A stretch of DNA of 64,000 nt from CALBJU01 sp965247125 (GTDB lineage: Bacteria; Bacteroidota; Rhodothermia; Rhodothermales; UBA10348). The number at the start of each line of letters is the position of its first letter. The first letter of the stretch is position 1. The notes beneath the pieces were generated by a model, which did not search any database, was not told the origin of the DNA, and saw only the letters and a list, made by a program, of their open reading frames with translations. Below, piece by piece: positions 41,685-51,539 of this stretch. Location: the NCBI GenBank assembly GCA_965247125.1, contig CBDFGO010000003.1, positions 62,001 to 126,000 of the forward strand. The letters run 5' to 3'. A program made the position numbers and the translations under genes.

Positions 41685-44132
41685 ATGCTGAAAAACTATC
41701 TGACCGTTGCTCTACGGACACTCCGTCGCAACACGACCTACACCGTTGTAAATATCACGGGGCTTGCCCTTGGTACTACCGCGTTTGCACTCATCGCGAT
41801 GCTCGTGTACCACCAGTGGAGCTACGATCGCTTCCACGAGAACGCGGACCAGATTTACAGGACCTACTTCGAGTATTTCAGCCCCGAAGGTGATCAAGGG
41901 CTTCAAGCCATGATGACGCCGGAGTTCACCGAAATCCTTCGAGAATCATTTCCCCAGATTGAGCGAGCAACCCCATACGTGACGGCATTCCAGAACCTGG
42001 AAGTTGGGGATGAGGTCACCCGATTCCGGCTCGCTGAGGTTCACAACGACTTTTTTAACCAGTTTTCCTTTCCTCTTCTTGTCGGCGATAAGGCCACCGT
42101 GCTTCTGGCTCCTGACGAAATGGTAATCTCAGAGAGAGCGGCGATCGGTCTTTTCGGTATCGAAGAGGGCCACTATGACGACGTTCTTGGAAAGGTAATC
42201 TCGATCACTCGAGCGGCGAATACCTATGATTTCACAGTGACGGGCGTGGCTGCAAATGTTTCTGCAACATCTTCCATCCGATTTGATGCTGCGATTTCTT
42301 TTGAAAACTACGGAACGCTCCAGCTCGGAGGAAATAATTGGGGTGGCCGCGTATCGACCTACGTACAGCTCGTAGGCGGCGCCACGGGCGCAACCATTGA
42401 AGCCGCATCATCTGAATTTGTAGATCAGAACTTTGGCCAATACATCACTGCGTTGAGCGGATCGGGAAGGCTCGCCGAAGGAGAAGGCGCCTATGCGATG
42501 CACCTCCAGCCGCTTACGGAAATGCACGTGACTCCCAACATTTGGGTACCCTACGAGGTCGGAATACATAATCCCCTGTATTCGTACATCCTGATTGGAA
42601 TCGGTTTTCTTATTCTGCTGATTGCCTGTATCAATTTTATGACGCTTTCGGTCGGTCAGTCTGCAGGTCGGGCTAGAGAGGTGGGTGTGCGCAAGGTTCT
42701 GGGAGCACATCGCGGTCAGTTGATGAAGCAGTATTTTGGCGAATCAACCATTCTGGCAGCACTATCGTTGGGTCTTGGCGCGGGGCTGACCGTACTTGCT
42801 CTTCCCTGGTTTGCGTCGCTGGCGGGTGCACAGCTTTCGTTTGGTCAGGTATCTCCGCTTCTGATCGGGGCCGCTCTCTTTGGTCTCGTTCTGGTCGTCG
42901 GCATCGTCGCGGGAGGATATCCCGCGGTCATCCTTTCCCGATTCCAACCCGCCAGTGTGCTCAAGGGAAATACCGTCACCTCGCGAAAAAACAGATTGAC
43001 ACAAACCCTTGTTGTGCTGCAGTACACAATATCAATTGGGCTCATCGTTGCAACGGGCCTGATGACTCAGCAATTGCAATTCATGTTTGACAAAGATCTC
43101 GGGTACGACCGGGAGTTCGTCATCGCCGTGGGGGCCAATGGCGTCAGCCGCGCAGACGCAGATGGAGTCGCTGACTTCTTCAAAACAAAATTACTTCCCT
43201 ATCCACAGATCTCTCACGTGTCAAGAGCGGGCAGTTCCTTCACGCGGGGCACCGATCGCAATAGTTGGGCGGATGCGTCCGGAACGCAGAGGACCGCCTA
43301 TAATTTCGGCGTCGATTTCGCCTACCTGGATTTGATGGGTATGAAGATGGCGGAAGGCCGATTTTTTTCAGAGGATTTTCAAGCCGATCTGAGGGGCTCG
43401 ATCGTTGTCAATCAGGCCCTTGTAGATGAGTTCGAAATGGAAGATCCAGTAGGTCAGAAACTTACAGGATGGCTCAGTTTCATCTACGAGGAAGATCCCA
43501 CGATCATTGGTGTGGTCGAGAATTTCCACTATCAGGATCTCCACCAAGCGGTCTCTCCGGCGGTCATGAACATGCATCCTGGCTATTACAACTACATGGG
43601 TGCCATCCTGGTACGTGTGCAGCCGAGCAATATCGCGGCTGCACTGGAATTGATTGAGGCCACATGGCACGAAATTAGACCGGGTCAACCCTACAATTTC
43701 TCGTTCCTGGACAGTGACATCGAGGCTCAGTACGTATCTGAGCAACGCTGGCAAACCATTCTTACCTATTCGGCGATTCTTGCTATCGTCATCGCCTGCA
43801 TGGGTTTATTTGGCCTGGCATTGATCACGGTAAGCCGTCGCACCAAGGAAATCGGTATCCGGAAGGTGATGGGTGCGTCTGTAAGTGGAATCGCCACCCT
43901 TCTTTCGAAAGAATTCGCTTTCCTCGTGGTGGTCGCGAGTGTGATCGCTGCTCCCTTTGCGTACTGGGGAATGGGTAAATGGCTGGAGACGTTCGCCTTC
44001 CAGATTGAAATTGGCCCTGGAATTTTCGTTGTTGCGGCGCTCGGAGCACTCTTCATTGCGGTCGCCACCGTGAGTGTCCATTCAATCAGAGCTGCGCATA
44101 CCAATCCATCAGATACACTCCGCGACGAGTAG
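41685..44132 (+). CDS. ABC transporter permease of the MacB/FtsX type
   Basis: From the ATG at 41685 the protein has 815 residues and the usual opening MLKNYLTVALRTLRRNTTYT followed by the first membrane helix (VVNITGLALGTTAFALIAML). A periplasmic MacB core domain follows, then an FtsX unit with GFLILLIACINFMTLSVGQS and REVGVRKVLGAHRGQLMKQY. A second MacB-like region and a second FtsX unit end with KEIGIRKVMGASVSGIATLL. This two-module form is typical of Bacteroidota. No ATPase gene is adjacent. The frame extends 50 codons upstream, but that stretch is not family-like. Confidence 0.93.
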   Translation: MLKNYLTVALRTLRRNTTYTVVNITGLALGTTAFALIAMLVYHQWSYDRFHENADQIYRTYFEYFSPEGDQGLQAMMTPEFTEILRESFPQIERATPYVTAFQNLEVGDEVTRFRLAEVHNDFFNQFSFPLLVGDKATVLLAPDEMVISERAAIGLFGIEEGHYDDVLGKVISITRAANTYDFTVTGVAANVSATSSIRFDAAISFENYGTLQLGGNNWGGRVSTYVQLVGGATGATIEAASSEFVDQNFGQYITALSGSGRLAEGEGAYAMHLQPLTEMHVTPNIWVPYEVGIHNPLYSYILIGIGFLILLIACINFMTLSVGQSAGRAREVGVRKVLGAHRGQLMKQYFGESTILAALSLGLGAGLTVLALPWFASLAGAQLSFGQVSPLLIGAALFGLVLVVGIVAGGYPAVILSRFQPASVLKGNTVTSRKNRLTQTLVVLQYTISIGLIVATGLMTQQLQFMFDKDLGYDREFVIAVGANGVSRADADGVADFFKTKLLPYPQISHVSRAGSSFTRGTDRNSWADASGTQRTAYNFGVDFAYLDLMGMKMAEGRFFSEDFQADLRGSIVVNQALVDEFEMEDPVGQKLTGWLSFIYEEDPTIIGVVENFHYQDLHQAVSPAVMNMHPGYYNYMGAILVRVQPSNIAAALELIEATWHEIRPGQPYNFSFLDSDIEAQYVSEQRWQTILTYSAILAIVIACMGLFGLALITVSRRTKEIGIRKVMGASVSGIATLLSKEFAFLVVVASVIAAPFAYWGMGKWLETFAFQIEIGPGIFVVAALGALFIAVATVSVHSIRAAHTNPSDTLRDE

Positions 44133-44160
44133 GGATTTTGGTTCTCGACGTTCAAAAGGC

Positions 44161-44189
44161 CGCGCGGCGAATGCCGCGCGCCCATTTTT
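44161..44189 (+). terminator. Rho-independent terminator behind the FtsX-type permease gene
   Basis: CGCGCGGC gaat GCCGCGCG is an 8-bp GC-only stem followed by CCCATTTTTC. It lies 28 bases after the permease stop and just before the end of the convergent DUF5916 gene. An A-run upstream may let it work for the other strand too. Confidence 0.8.
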
Positions 44190-44192
44190 CGT

Positions 44193-46523
44193 TCAGACGT
44201 GAAACAGGTAACTCACCTTCAGAAAGAATCCGTCTGCGTTTCTGCGAAAATCTTTAAATCGTTTCTGGCCGACATCGTCTAGGGTGGATCCGTATCCAAG
44301 GTATACAAGCGTCCCAGGATTCGGTCGGTAGCTGAAAAGCCAATCCATTCTGAGTTCGTTGCTCTCCGAGTCTTCAGTCAGCTCACCATCGATCCTTATC
44401 GGGCTTCCTTCCCGATCTCTCAGCGCTGATTGCTCGCGCGCAGCATACTGCCCGATCACCCGGAAGAAAATGTCAGCGTTGAGCTGATACTCCAGCTTCA
44501 GACGTGGAATGATCTCCTTTGAAAACTGTGAATCGTCGAGCTTCCGTTCGAGCGTGAAATGCGCCATTTGAAAGGAGGCCCTGATCGAGGACGTCGGCCG
44601 AGCATCGAGTACGAGATTATATCCTCGACTCCTTCCTTCTGACGCTTCAGCGAACAGCGGCGTCTGTCCGCGGGAAGTGGAGACGGAAAGCGTAAACATC
44701 TGAAACGTGGGTGTCGTGAATCCAATCGAACCGCGAAACTGATTGGATTCCTTGTTTGGAAATTGAAGCGGGATCTGGCCTTCGGGTACGATGCCGCCGG
44801 GGACCGTGTAGCCAGCATAGTTGTTGGCTTCGTACGAAAAGAAACTGCGTGTAATGGTTCCGTTCAGGCGCCATCCACCTCTCAGAGTCGCTGACGGAAA
44901 CCAGGATTCTCCCCCTTCGATAGCTCCGCGCGAAGTGTCGTCATAGTCCCATATTCGACTGACGCCTCCAAAACCGCCCCAGGTCTCAACCAGGGCGCCT
45001 TCTTCACCGTAAAACGAAATCCGATTGAACGCATTCAGATTGATGATTCCAGTCCGGTTCACAAATCCGGCCGCTGCTTCGAAATCGGGCGCGATGGCAT
45101 CGGCTCCCATATTGAAGCCCCAACTGCGACCCGTTCTATCCCAGCTGAGACTCGTAAATGAACCCGATACGGCATCGCCTCCATTTTCTGTCCAGGAGCC
45201 TACGGCCTGAGCTTCAACGTAGTATTTATCATGATGATAAAACCGTGTGTCCAGGCCAGCGAGTCTTGAGTAGTTGGAGCCCTCCTCGCGAATCGTCACG
45301 ACTCCGCCCAGCGTATTATTTCCGCTCAGATCCCTTCGAAGTCGGGTTACCGCAAATAACGGAGTGTCGGTCCCCGATTTAGAATACTTCTCATCGTCGG
45401 CGGCCACGATAGTCGCCACATTCAGCTTTCCAAACTTTCCGGCGAGTTTGGCCCCGACCACAGGCGCCACGATCCTTCGTGTGTAGATCATCTGACCAGG
45501 AGTATCAAAAAGCTCGAGCCCTTCCAGAAAGAACGGTCGTTTTTCAGGAAAAAAGAGCGCAAACCGTTCGTTCAATACGACCTGCCCCACATCGGCCTCC
45601 ACCTGCGAGAAATCTGGATTGATCGTTCCATTCAAGGTCAGGTTCTGGCGAATGCCCCATTTGACGTCCGCCCCGAACTGCGTGTCATCAGCATATTCCC
45701 AGTCACCGTTGTCAGCCTCAGATCCGTTCAGCGAACTTGTCACCGTGGGGGTTACATCGAGAACCAGTCCCCTTCTCATGTCATGCAGACCAACCAGTTT
45801 TCCGGATTGGGCCAGAAAACTGGATCTCCCCCTGACTGTAGGCGCCCAGGAATCCTGAAATCCGGAATGCTGAATCTTCCGCAGGACGTGAAGTCCCCAG
45901 TCCTGAATGCTCGCGTCCTGATAACGCAGACTCTTGAAAGGAATGCGAACTTCCACCTCATATCCAGTTGGGGTTAGGCGGCCCGCCGATTCAAATCTGT
46001 AGTCAGGATTCAAGTCAACATTTCCATCGAGAAAATTGAGAGTGCTCGAGCCGCCACCCGTCGCGGATCTGCCGCCGGCACCTCCACCGAACTGATCCGC
46101 GCGTGTACCATCTGCCTGAACTCCCAGCGGATTGACACCGAACAGATATCCAATCTGGTTGTCGTTGTTCGTGTCGAGAAGGATCTGAATCTGGTCCTCA
46201 CTGGCAATATTATCGCGATTGGCCTGCGTAGCTCTGACCACATCGCCATGTAACTCTGTCGCCCGAACTCCGAAATAAATAGCTTCCGCAGAGTACCAGA
46301 CCAGGACTTCGGTTGGATCCGACGCGGGACGACCATCTACAGGCTGATACTGCGAAAAATCGGTCAAACGAGCGGCCTGGGACCACACCGCGTCCGTCAA
46401 CACTCCGTCTACCTCGGCCACCGCCTCGATCCGCGGAATAATTACATCGATTTGATTGGAGGTTCCACTGTTGGGAGCGGCCTGTTGAAAAAGAAGGGTA
46501 GTAGCAAGAAGTATGGCGTGCAT
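44193..46523 (-). CDS. DUF5916 outer membrane protein with N-terminal CBM9/DOMON-like domain
   Basis: This 776-residue protein has a short signal segment (HAILLATTLLFQQAAP). A carbohydrate-binding-family-9-like domain follows (IPRIEAVAEVDGVLTDAVWS, AARLTDFSQYQP, ILLDTNNDNQIGYLFGVNPL, EVRIPFKSLRY). Then comes the DUF5916 barrel (WGIRQNLTLNGTINPDFSQV, FFPEKRPFFLEGLELFD). The final strand VSYLFHV with a terminal Val fits an outer membrane barrel. The family is widespread in Bacteroidota, with no settled function. It is divergent from the TonB receptor gene. Confidence 0.88.
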   Translation of the reverse strand: MHAILLATTLLFQQAAPNSGTSNQIDVIIPRIEAVAEVDGVLTDAVWSQAARLTDFSQYQPVDGRPASDPTEVLVWYSAEAIYFGVRATELHGDVVRATQANRDNIASEDQIQILLDTNNDNQIGYLFGVNPLGVQADGTRADQFGGGAGGRSATGGGSSTLNFLDGNVDLNPDYRFESAGRLTPTGYEVEVRIPFKSLRYQDASIQDWGLHVLRKIQHSGFQDSWAPTVRGRSSFLAQSGKLVGLHDMRRGLVLDVTPTVTSSLNGSEADNGDWEYADDTQFGADVKWGIRQNLTLNGTINPDFSQVEADVGQVVLNERFALFFPEKRPFFLEGLELFDTPGQMIYTRRIVAPVVGAKLAGKFGKLNVATIVAADDEKYSKSGTDTPLFAVTRLRRDLSGNNTLGGVVTIREEGSNYSRLAGLDTRFYHHDKYYVEAQAVGSWTENGGDAVSGSFTSLSWDRTGRSWGFNMGADAIAPDFEAAAGFVNRTGIINLNAFNRISFYGEEGALVETWGGFGGVSRIWDYDDTSRGAIEGGESWFPSATLRGGWRLNGTITRSFFSYEANNYAGYTVPGGIVPEGQIPLQFPNKESNQFRGSIGFTTPTFQMFTLSVSTSRGQTPLFAEASEGRSRGYNLVLDARPTSSIRASFQMAHFTLERKLDDSQFSKEIIPRLKLEYQLNADIFFRVIGQYAAREQSALRDREGSPIRIDGELTEDSESNELRMDWLFSYRPNPGTLVYLGYGSTLDDVGQKRFKDFRRNADGFFLKVSYLFHV

Positions 46524-46817
46524 CGGGGATTGGATTGTTTACAGGAATGACGCGCGACCTGCACCGGAGAACCCTTGAGTTCGATCCATGCCCGCACTCT
46601 CTACGCGAAATCCCCATTCGCCACACCCTCCCAAATGGAATTACGTCCTCCAGGCGCACCCAAAGCTGCATTCGGTTGCCTGGCCGATTGCATAAGATGA
46701 AGGGATGCGTTACAATGAATTACCCATTGATTTATTGATCCACCGTTGTCGTTTACGCACCTCCCATGATGCGTTCCGGGTTCGACTGCCCCAAACCCAT
46801 CAGGGGAAGTTATAGTC
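46524..46817. other. Divergent intergenic region between DUF5916 and the TonB receptor
   Basis: This 294-base gap should carry promoters for both directions. GGTCAGG-like or dyad elements are not obvious, and no RNA gene is seen. Small open frames crossing it have no protein-like features. Confidence 0.5.
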
Positions 46818-49800
46818 ATGAGAACTGGTTCATCTCTGTTTTTGGGAGCCATGCTGATGTTGGCTGTCTGTCTCGCTCTACCCAATCACTCATTGTTTGC
46901 CCAGGGGGTAACAACCGCAGCGATCAGCGGACTGGTCACAGACTCTGGAGGCGGACCGCTTCCGGGAGCAAACGTGCTCGCCGTTCACGAACCGACCGGC
47001 ACTCAGTACGGTACCGCGACTCGGACCGGGGGTACCTATAACATCCCTAATATGCGGGTAGGTGGTCCATACACAATCACGGTCTCCTTCATTGGATTTG
47101 AGACTCGGGTAGACTCAGACGTTTATCTGAATCTCGCGCAGAATCTGCAACTCAATTTTTCCATGACGGATCAAGTTGTGGTCGGCGGAGAGATTGTGGT
47201 GACCGCCGAACTCGACGATGTCATGAATGCTGATCGAACGGGCGCCGCCACGACGATCAGCGTCGAGCAGGTCGCGCTCATGCCGTCGATCAAGCGTTCA
47301 ACACGCGATCTTACGAGGCTCGATCCACGAAGCGACGGAAATTTGAGTTTTGGAGGCCGCAACTGGCTCTATAACAACATTTCTCTGGATGGATCATACT
47401 TCAACAATCCGTTCGGACTGGATGCACCGGAGCCGGGAGGACAGTCAAATGCCCAACCGGTCCCGTATGACGCAATTGAACAGGTTCAGATTTCCGTGGC
47501 GCCGTTTGATGTCCGGGAAGGCGGCTTCACTGGTGCGGGAATAAATCAGGTCACGAAATCCGGAACGAATGAGTTCAAAGGATCGGCCTACATGTTCACC
47601 CGAAACGAAAACATGGTCGGCAATAAAATTCGCGGAGACGAATTATTCGCCAATCCGGATCTCTCGTTTACTCAGTATGGCGCGTCCCTCGGTGGACCGA
47701 TAATGGAAAACAAACTCTTCTTTTTCATTAACGGCGAAATCGAAAGACGGGAAGACCCGGGCACAAATTTTGGTGCCGCCGAGAGTCGTATTGACGCTGC
47801 GACTATGCAAGCTATCAGCGACCGCATGATGTCATCGTACGGTTACGACACAGGTGCATTTCAAGGATATACGCACGACACTCAAAATGAAAAATTGCTG
47901 GCGAAAATAAACTGGAATGTGAATGAAAGCCACAATCTTTCTTTACGATACAACTATCTGAATGCTTCCAGCGAGCAGGGTCCGCACCCTTTCGCGCTGA
48001 GCTTTAACGGTACAGGTCGGGGTCCGAACGAGACGAGCTTACCCTTCCAGAATTCTGGATATCGCATCAATAACGTGATGCACTCACTGGCACTGGAGGT
48101 GAACAGTCGTGGAAGCTCCTGGTCAAACAGGTTCTTCGCGAGTTACAATCGGCATCGCGATCACCGCGATCCGTTCTCGGTTGATTTCCCGACGATAGAG
48201 CTTGGTGAAGGCGGAGCGACATACACGACCATCGGGCATGAGCCCTTTTCGATCCACAATATTCTGGATCAGGACGTGCTGCAGCTGACCAACAATCTGA
48301 GCTACTTCAAAGGTCGGCACGTTTATACCGTTGGCGTGAATTTCGAGACATTCAGCTTCTTCAACTCGTTTAACATCTTCCGCCATGGGCTCTTCGGTCT
48401 GCCTTTCGCCGCGACAACCCTCTTCTCATTGGATCAGTTCTGGGATGTCACAGATACAGCCAGCCCGAATTTCCTTGACTTGAATGGAATGAGGAGCTCT
48501 GGGTCATTCAAGGGTGAAGAAATCGATCTCGGGCAGATCTCATTCTACGCCCAGGACGAGTGGTTGGTGAATGAGCAGCTTAACCTGACCTATGGACTTC
48601 GGGTGGATATTCCGATGTATTTCACCGATCCCGTCGCCAATCCCTACTCGACCGGTCTCACGCTGCTGGACAAGAACGATAGTTCGGGGTCGATTGATCA
48701 AGCCGAACTGGCTGGGGCGAGTCCGTTATTCTCTCCCCGCATCGGATTCAACTACGATGTTCACGGGGATCGCTCGGTACAATTGCGTGGCGGTGTCGGG
48801 GTATTCACCGGACGTGTTCCTTTCGTATGGATCGGCAACGTGATATCGAATCCCGGATTCAATCCAAATATCGACGGCACCACGGTCACGCGTGAAGGAG
48901 AATCAGAAGACCCCACAAATATCAATGGTGGCCAGGAAGCCAACACCGTTTTACAGGGTTCCTTCGACCTGAACGCGATGGTGGACGATTTCAAATGGCC
49001 ACAGACGCTGACCGTGAACCTCGCTGTGGACGCAGAATTACCCAGGGGGATTCTCGGCACACTGGAATTTGTTTACGGAAAAGACATCAACTCTATCTAC
49101 GTCCGTAATGCAGACCTCAAGACTCCGAGCCGGACGCTTTCTGACGGTCGTCCATACTACGGTGGATTTGGATTCAATGAGTTGAATGAAGCGTTCCCAT
49201 TCGAGGGCGCCGGCGTGTTTGTGATCGACAACCAATCAAAGGGTTACAATTACAGCATCACCGCCCAGGCTCGCAAACAATTCGATAACGGATTTAACGC
49301 ATCCGCTGCCTATACCTTCATGGAGGCGAAAAACCTTTTCAAGTCCACTGAAATTGCGTCCGTCCTCTGGGCCGAGAGCCCAAACGAAGGTGACCCGAAC
49401 AACCCACGGGTATCCAACTCCGAATTTGGCAATAGACACCGCATCATATTTGGCGGAACGTATACGCGCCAGTGGAAAGGCCGATATGCGACTCACATCG
49501 GTGTATTTGCTGAAGTGGCGGAAGGCAACACGTTCCTCGGTGGTGGTGGAAATCGCTACTCGTTTACCTACTCGGGTGACGTAAACGGAGACGGATGGGG
49601 CGGAAATGACCTGATCTACATTCCGACGGGAGCGGGTGACATCAACTTCGTCAACGCTTCAGATGGGGCTGCTTTTGATTCGTTCATCGATCAGGATGAC
49701 TATCTGAGTGAACATCGCGGAGAAATTGCTGAACGATTTGGAGCCGTCAACCCGTGGTTTACCGACATTGATCTTCGCATCATGCAGGATATCGGATTCA

Positions 49801-50051
49801 CAGCGAACGGCAAACCTCAGAGAATTCAGATCAGCCTGGACATCCAGAATGTTGGAAATTTGATCAACAGCGAGTGGGGCGTGCGTAAGGTCGCCGATCC
49901 GCGAGCTACTTCACCGCTGATTCTTGACCACTTCAACAGTTCGGGAGAACCTGTGTTCAACTTCACCGGAGTGAAAGACACGTATGTTGACAACGTGAGC
50001 CTGTTTTCGCGCTGGCAAATGCAACTCGGCGTACGGTACATCTTCAACTAA
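46818..50051 (+). CDS. TonB-dependent receptor with carboxypeptidase-regulatory N-domain
   Basis: This 1,077-residue outer membrane transporter has a signal peptide (LFLGAMLMLAVCLALPNHSL). A carboxypeptidase-regulatory-like domain (ISGLVTDSGGGPLPGANVLA, YTITVSFIGFETR) comes next. A plug domain follows with TISVEQVALMPSIKRSTRDL and NISLDGSYFNNPFGLD, then EQVQISVAPFDVREGGFTGA and NQVTKSGTNEFKGSAYMFTR. The barrel ends with the strand MQLGVRYIFN. This is the OmpA-related TonB receptor type typical of Bacteroidota. No SusD-like partner is next to it. The substrate is unknown. A strong terminator follows at 50088. Confidence 0.95.
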   Translation: MRTGSSLFLGAMLMLAVCLALPNHSLFAQGVTTAAISGLVTDSGGGPLPGANVLAVHEPTGTQYGTATRTGGTYNIPNMRVGGPYTITVSFIGFETRVDSDVYLNLAQNLQLNFSMTDQVVVGGEIVVTAELDDVMNADRTGAATTISVEQVALMPSIKRSTRDLTRLDPRSDGNLSFGGRNWLYNNISLDGSYFNNPFGLDAPEPGGQSNAQPVPYDAIEQVQISVAPFDVREGGFTGAGINQVTKSGTNEFKGSAYMFTRNENMVGNKIRGDELFANPDLSFTQYGASLGGPIMENKLFFFINGEIERREDPGTNFGAAESRIDAATMQAISDRMMSSYGYDTGAFQGYTHDTQNEKLLAKINWNVNESHNLSLRYNYLNASSEQGPHPFALSFNGTGRGPNETSLPFQNSGYRINNVMHSLALEVNSRGSSWSNRFFASYNRHRDHRDPFSVDFPTIELGEGGATYTTIGHEPFSIHNILDQDVLQLTNNLSYFKGRHVYTVGVNFETFSFFNSFNIFRHGLFGLPFAATTLFSLDQFWDVTDTASPNFLDLNGMRSSGSFKGEEIDLGQISFYAQDEWLVNEQLNLTYGLRVDIPMYFTDPVANPYSTGLTLLDKNDSSGSIDQAELAGASPLFSPRIGFNYDVHGDRSVQLRGGVGVFTGRVPFVWIGNVISNPGFNPNIDGTTVTREGESEDPTNINGGQEANTVLQGSFDLNAMVDDFKWPQTLTVNLAVDAELPRGILGTLEFVYGKDINSIYVRNADLKTPSRTLSDGRPYYGGFGFNELNEAFPFEGAGVFVIDNQSKGYNYSITAQARKQFDNGFNASAAYTFMEAKNLFKSTEIASVLWAESPNEGDPNNPRVSNSEFGNRHRIIFGGTYTRQWKGRYATHIGVFAEVAEGNTFLGGGGNRYSFTYSGDVNGDGWGGNDLIYIPTGAGDINFVNASDGAAFDSFIDQDDYLSEHRGEIAERFGAVNPWFTDIDLRIMQDIGFTANGKPQRIQISLDIQNVGNLINSEWGVRKVADPRATSPLILDHFNSSGEPVFNFTGVKDTYVDNVSLFSRWQMQLGVRYIFN

Positions 50052-50087
50052 ACCAGTGTGTGAGCTTTCACACCCGGAACACTTCTC

Positions 50088-50123
50088 GAGAGGGCTCTCC
50101 CGCATTAGCGAGAGAGCCCTCTT
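50088..50123 (+). terminator. Rho-independent terminator behind the TonB receptor gene
   Basis: GAGAGGGCTCTC (50088-50099) pairs with GAGAGAGCCCTC (50110-50121) around a 10-base loop and is followed by TTAC. It lies 36 bases behind the receptor stop and before the convergent cyclase gene. Confidence 0.75.
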
Positions 50124-50143
50124 ACATGGGGAAAGAACATAGG

Positions 50144-50923
50144 CTACTCTTCGACGATAGCCAGAACGCGGAGGGGGCTACCACTCCCATCCACGATCTT
50201 CAGGGGTGCGGCGAAAACCACAGCCCCGACAGGTGGGAGCTGATCGAGGTTGCACAAGCTCGCGAGTCCCAGTTTGCCTGCTCCGTGCATGATGTTATGA
50301 TTGGAGAACGGAGGGTCAAAACCACCGGCCTGTCCTGCATCGGTGCCGACCGTTTCGACACCCACACCGGTCACATCTCTATCGTGGGCAAGTAGACTGC
50401 TGGCTTCCGGGCTGAACCCAGGACTGTGGGGACCGTCAGCATCGACATTCAAAAATTCGTCGGCACCACTCCGATGACTCCAATCGGTTCGCAGAAGGAC
50501 CCACGCGCCCGCAGGGATACGTCCGAATTCCGATTCCCATTCTTCAATCCCCGCGGGGGTCAGAAGAAAATCTGGATTTACGCTGACTTCCGCTGAGACA
50601 TCAATGACGCAGGCGGGGCCGACAAATCGTCCCGGTGGAATGGAGTCGCACTTGTTGTCGGGAAGGTCACGACCGGAGATCCAGTGTCCAGGAGCGTCAA
50701 AATGCGTTCCAGTGTGTTCGCCAAACGAGAGCGCGTTCCAGTGCCACGCTGGGCCGCCATCATCAAATCGGGAAATAGTTTCGATTGTTACTCCTGGTGA
50801 GTTGGCAAACGGGGGAGGCAGACTGATCACCGGTGTGTCGGGCCCGAGAGGCTGTGTGAGGTCGACGATCTTGAGCGAGCCATCGTTCAACGCAGAAACA
50901 AGTTGTGCTAGTAGACTACTCAT
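50144..50923 (-). CDS. Cyclase family protein (kynurenine formamidase-like metal hydrolase)
   Basis: This 259-residue protein carries the cyclase/KynB metal motif FGEHTGTHFDAPGHWISG (HxGTHxDxPxH). The opening DLTQPLGPDTPVISLPPPFA and the end VGVETVGTDAGQAGG are family-typical. The start ATG at 50923 has GGAG six bases upstream; TTG 50935 and ATG 50929 are also in frame. It overlaps the preceding ThDP-enzyme gene, so all three minus-strand genes form an operon. The partner decarboxylase suggests work on an alpha-keto or sulfo-carboxylic acid pathway rather than on kynurenine, but this is inference. Confidence 0.85.
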   Translation of the reverse strand: MSSLLAQLVSALNDGSLKIVDLTQPLGPDTPVISLPPPFANSPGVTIETISRFDDGGPAWHWNALSFGEHTGTHFDAPGHWISGRDLPDNKCDSIPPGRFVGPACVIDVSAEVSVNPDFLLTPAGIEEWESEFGRIPAGAWVLLRTDWSHRSGADEFLNVDADGPHSPGFSPEASSLLAHDRDVTGVGVETVGTDAGQAGGFDPPFSNHNIMHGAGKLGLASLCNLDQLPPVGAVVFAAPLKIVDGSGSPLRVLAIVEE

Positions 50924-51533
50924 TGACATCTCCAATAGGTTTTGAATCGCCCATCTGGCGTAATGCGCGTTCGAATTCGAATCTGTTTTCCAGCATATGG
51001 GGATCGATGAAAAAACTCTTCGGCCCGACTGGCTCTACTTTTGCTACGATTGTGCTGAGTTCATTTGACGCGAGGGCCACATCAACGCACTCACGCAATT
51101 CTTCGACGGTCCTGCAAGTTGCAGTTCGGGGCACACCCGACTCGCGTGCAATTCCTTCAATATTTGCAACGTCTGCTGTTGCTGTGGTAAAACTGACGCC
51201 GACTGAGAGCAGGACTTCGTTGTCAAAGACGATTTGGACCAGGTTAGGAGGCCCGGATCGGGCCATGGTGCTTAGTCCACCCAAATTCATCAACACAGAT
51301 CCATCGCCGTCGAGCACAATCACTTTCAAATCGGGCCGCGCCAATGCTATCCCAAGGCCCATCGAGGAGGCTAATCCCATCGAGGAGGCTAATCCCATCG
51401 CGTGTTCGAGGTAGAAGAAATTGGTGCGGTGGCCGCACGCAAAGAGTTCAGCTGCTGTAGCACCCATGATCGTCACGACGGCGTGATCAGCAATCGCTGG
51501 GTAAATAGTCCGTATGGCATCAATTCGCTTCAT
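50916..51533 (-). CDS. ThDP-binding beta subunit, sulfopyruvate/phosphonopyruvate decarboxylase-like
   Basis: This 205-residue protein is the cofactor-binding half of a split ThDP decarboxylase (ComE type). The ThDP motif VLDGDGSVLMNLGGLSTMAR is clear, with TFNN-like PNLVQIVFDNEVLLSVG following. The segment LASSMGLASSMGLGIALARP contains a tandem MGLASS caused by an 18-base duplication (51359-51394). The gene lies 6 bases behind the alpha subunit gene and overlaps the cyclase gene. Sulfopyruvate, phosphonopyruvate or a similar keto acid is the likely substrate. Confidence 0.85.
   Translation of the reverse strand: MKRIDAIRTIYPAIADHAVVTIMGATAAELFACGHRTNFFYLEHAMGLASSMGLASSMGLGIALARPDLKVIVLDGDGSVLMNLGGLSTMARSGPPNLVQIVFDNEVLLSVGVSFTTATADVANIEGIARESGVPRTATCRTVEELRECVDVALASNELSTIVAKVEPVGPKSFFIDPHMLENRFEFERALRQMGDSKPIGDVNE
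51359..51394 (-). repeat. In-frame 18-bp tandem duplication in the ThDP beta subunit gene
   Basis: The unit ccatcgaggaggctaatc occurs twice, perfectly, at 51359-51376 and 51377-51394. It duplicates MGLASS in the protein just before the MGLGIALARP helix. The two copies are identical at the base level, so the duplication is young or maintained. Confidence 0.9.
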
Positions 51534-51539
51534 GACTCG

